DNA of 6,777 nt from an uncultured Clostridia bacterium (lineage in GTDB: Bacteria > Bacillota > Clostridia > Lachnospirales > Lachnospiraceae): positions 1 through 6,777 of the forward strand of contig CAMOHF010000057.1 in assembly GCA_946614685.1 (NCBI GenBank), in the 5' to 3' direction. A model generated the notes under the pieces. It made no database searches and was not told where the DNA came from. It saw only the letters and a program-made list of their open reading frames with translations. Positions within the stretch are counted from its first letter, which is position 1, and each line of letters starts with the position of its first letter. Position numbers and translations under genes: made by a program. Positions 6,309 to 6,777 of this stretch are shown here, piece after piece.

Positions 6309-6777
6309 ATGAACCAAAGAACAGATTATATCTCATGGGACCAGTATTTTATGGGAATCGCCATGATGTCGGCCGAGAGAAGCAAGGATCCCGGGACGCA
6401 GGTGGGCGCCTGTATCGTGGACGGGGATAACCGGATTCTTTCCGTAGGCTACAACGGCATGCCCAAGGGCTGCGAGGATGATGTGATGCCCTGGAACCGC
6501 GACGGCGAGGGACTCTCCAGCAAATACATCTACGTATGCCATGCGGAACTGAATGCGATCCTCAATTATCGCGGTGGCGGCACCCTGCGCGGCGCGCGGT
6601 GCTATGCGACGCTGTTCCCGTGCAATGAGTGTGCAAAAGCACTGATCCAGAGCGGAATATCTGAGGTAATCTACCTCTCGGACAAGTATGCGGATACGGA
6701 CAGTACCATTGCGTCCAAAAAGATGTTTGATATGGCGGCGCATGGCGCGGGCACGAAGAGAATCGCCCAGGCATTGG
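6309..6777 (+). CDS. Deoxycytidylate (dCMP) deaminase, DCTD-like, 3' end missing
   Basis: The enzyme deaminates dCMP to dUMP, the substrate of thymidylate synthase. The ATG at 6309 opens a frame of 156 codons that runs off the window without a stop. The zinc-dependent cytidine/deoxycytidylate deaminase signature is complete: His78-Ala-Glu80 in VCHAELNAIL, with Glu80 the proton shuttle, and Pro104-Cys105-x-x-Cys108 in LFPCNECAKALIQSGI, with His78, Cys105 and Cys108 as zinc ligands. Other hallmarks are ISWDQYFMGIAMMSAERSKD near the start, QVGACIV (31-37), GYNGMPKGCEDDVMPW (47-62) and YLSDKYADTD (122-131). The wording is much closer, from memory, to eukaryotic DCTD than to Bacillus ComEB, so no symbol is given. 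The last visible residues (from about 143) no longer follow the family as I recall it. The gene starts 24 bases after the terminator T-run, so it depends on read-through or on a promoter I could not identify. Confidence 0.93.
   Translation, partial: MNQRTDYISWDQYFMGIAMMSAERSKDPGTQVGACIVDGDNRILSVGYNGMPKGCEDDVMPWNRDGEGLSSKYIYVCHAELNAILNYRGGGTLRGARCYATLFPCNECAKALIQSGISEVIYLSDKYADTDSTIASKKMFDMAAHGAGTKRIAQAL

Overview
The window is an ordinary chromosomal stretch, all genes on the + strand, that most resembles a motile member of the Clostridia, probably Lachnospiraceae. This is inferred from protein character: a Firmicutes-type SecA with a C-terminal SEC-C zinc motif, secA directly followed by prfB as in many Firmicutes, strong AGGAGG-type ribosome sites, a two-start monofunctional aspartokinase, and a CheW. 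No database search was possible, so the family-level placement is a reasoned guess.

Layout: (1) positions 2-2200, the 3' part of secA, with roughly the first 125-130 codons (including Walker A) outside the window; (2) 2218-3334, prfB (peptide chain release factor 2), starting at TTG and interrupted at codon 26 by the in-frame UGA of the classic autoregulatory +1 frameshift; (3) 3338-3817, a small stand-alone CheW-domain protein; (4) 3819-5015, homoserine dehydrogenase (hom); (5) 5040-6245, aspartate kinase (lysC) with a strong internal ribosome site and in-frame ATG at codon 245, predicted to yield a separate regulatory beta subunit; (6) 6256-6284, an intrinsic terminator with a UUCG tetraloop; (7) 6309 to the window end, the first 156 codons of a dCMP deaminase of the DCTD-like type.

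The gaps between secA, prfB, cheW, hom and lysC are 17, 3, 1 and 24 bases. No terminator or riboswitch-sized leader lies between them, so the five genes look like one transcription unit ending at the terminator after lysC. The unit mixes protein export (SecA), translation termination (RF2), chemotaxis or signalling (CheW) and the aspartate branch of amino-acid synthesis: LysC makes aspartyl phosphate, and Hom reduces aspartate semialdehyde to homoserine for threonine and methionine. The deaminase, which supplies dUMP for thymidylate synthesis, begins a separate or read-through unit.

I see no mobile element, CRISPR array, tRNA, rRNA or clearly new system. The points most worth a second look are the prfB recoding site (shortened Shine-Dalgarno-like element inside an inverted repeat that spans the slip codon), the lysC internal start, and the divergent CheW embedded between housekeeping and amino-acid genes. 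No stretch over 300 bases lacks a gene; the longest gap is the 63 bases between lysC and the deaminase.
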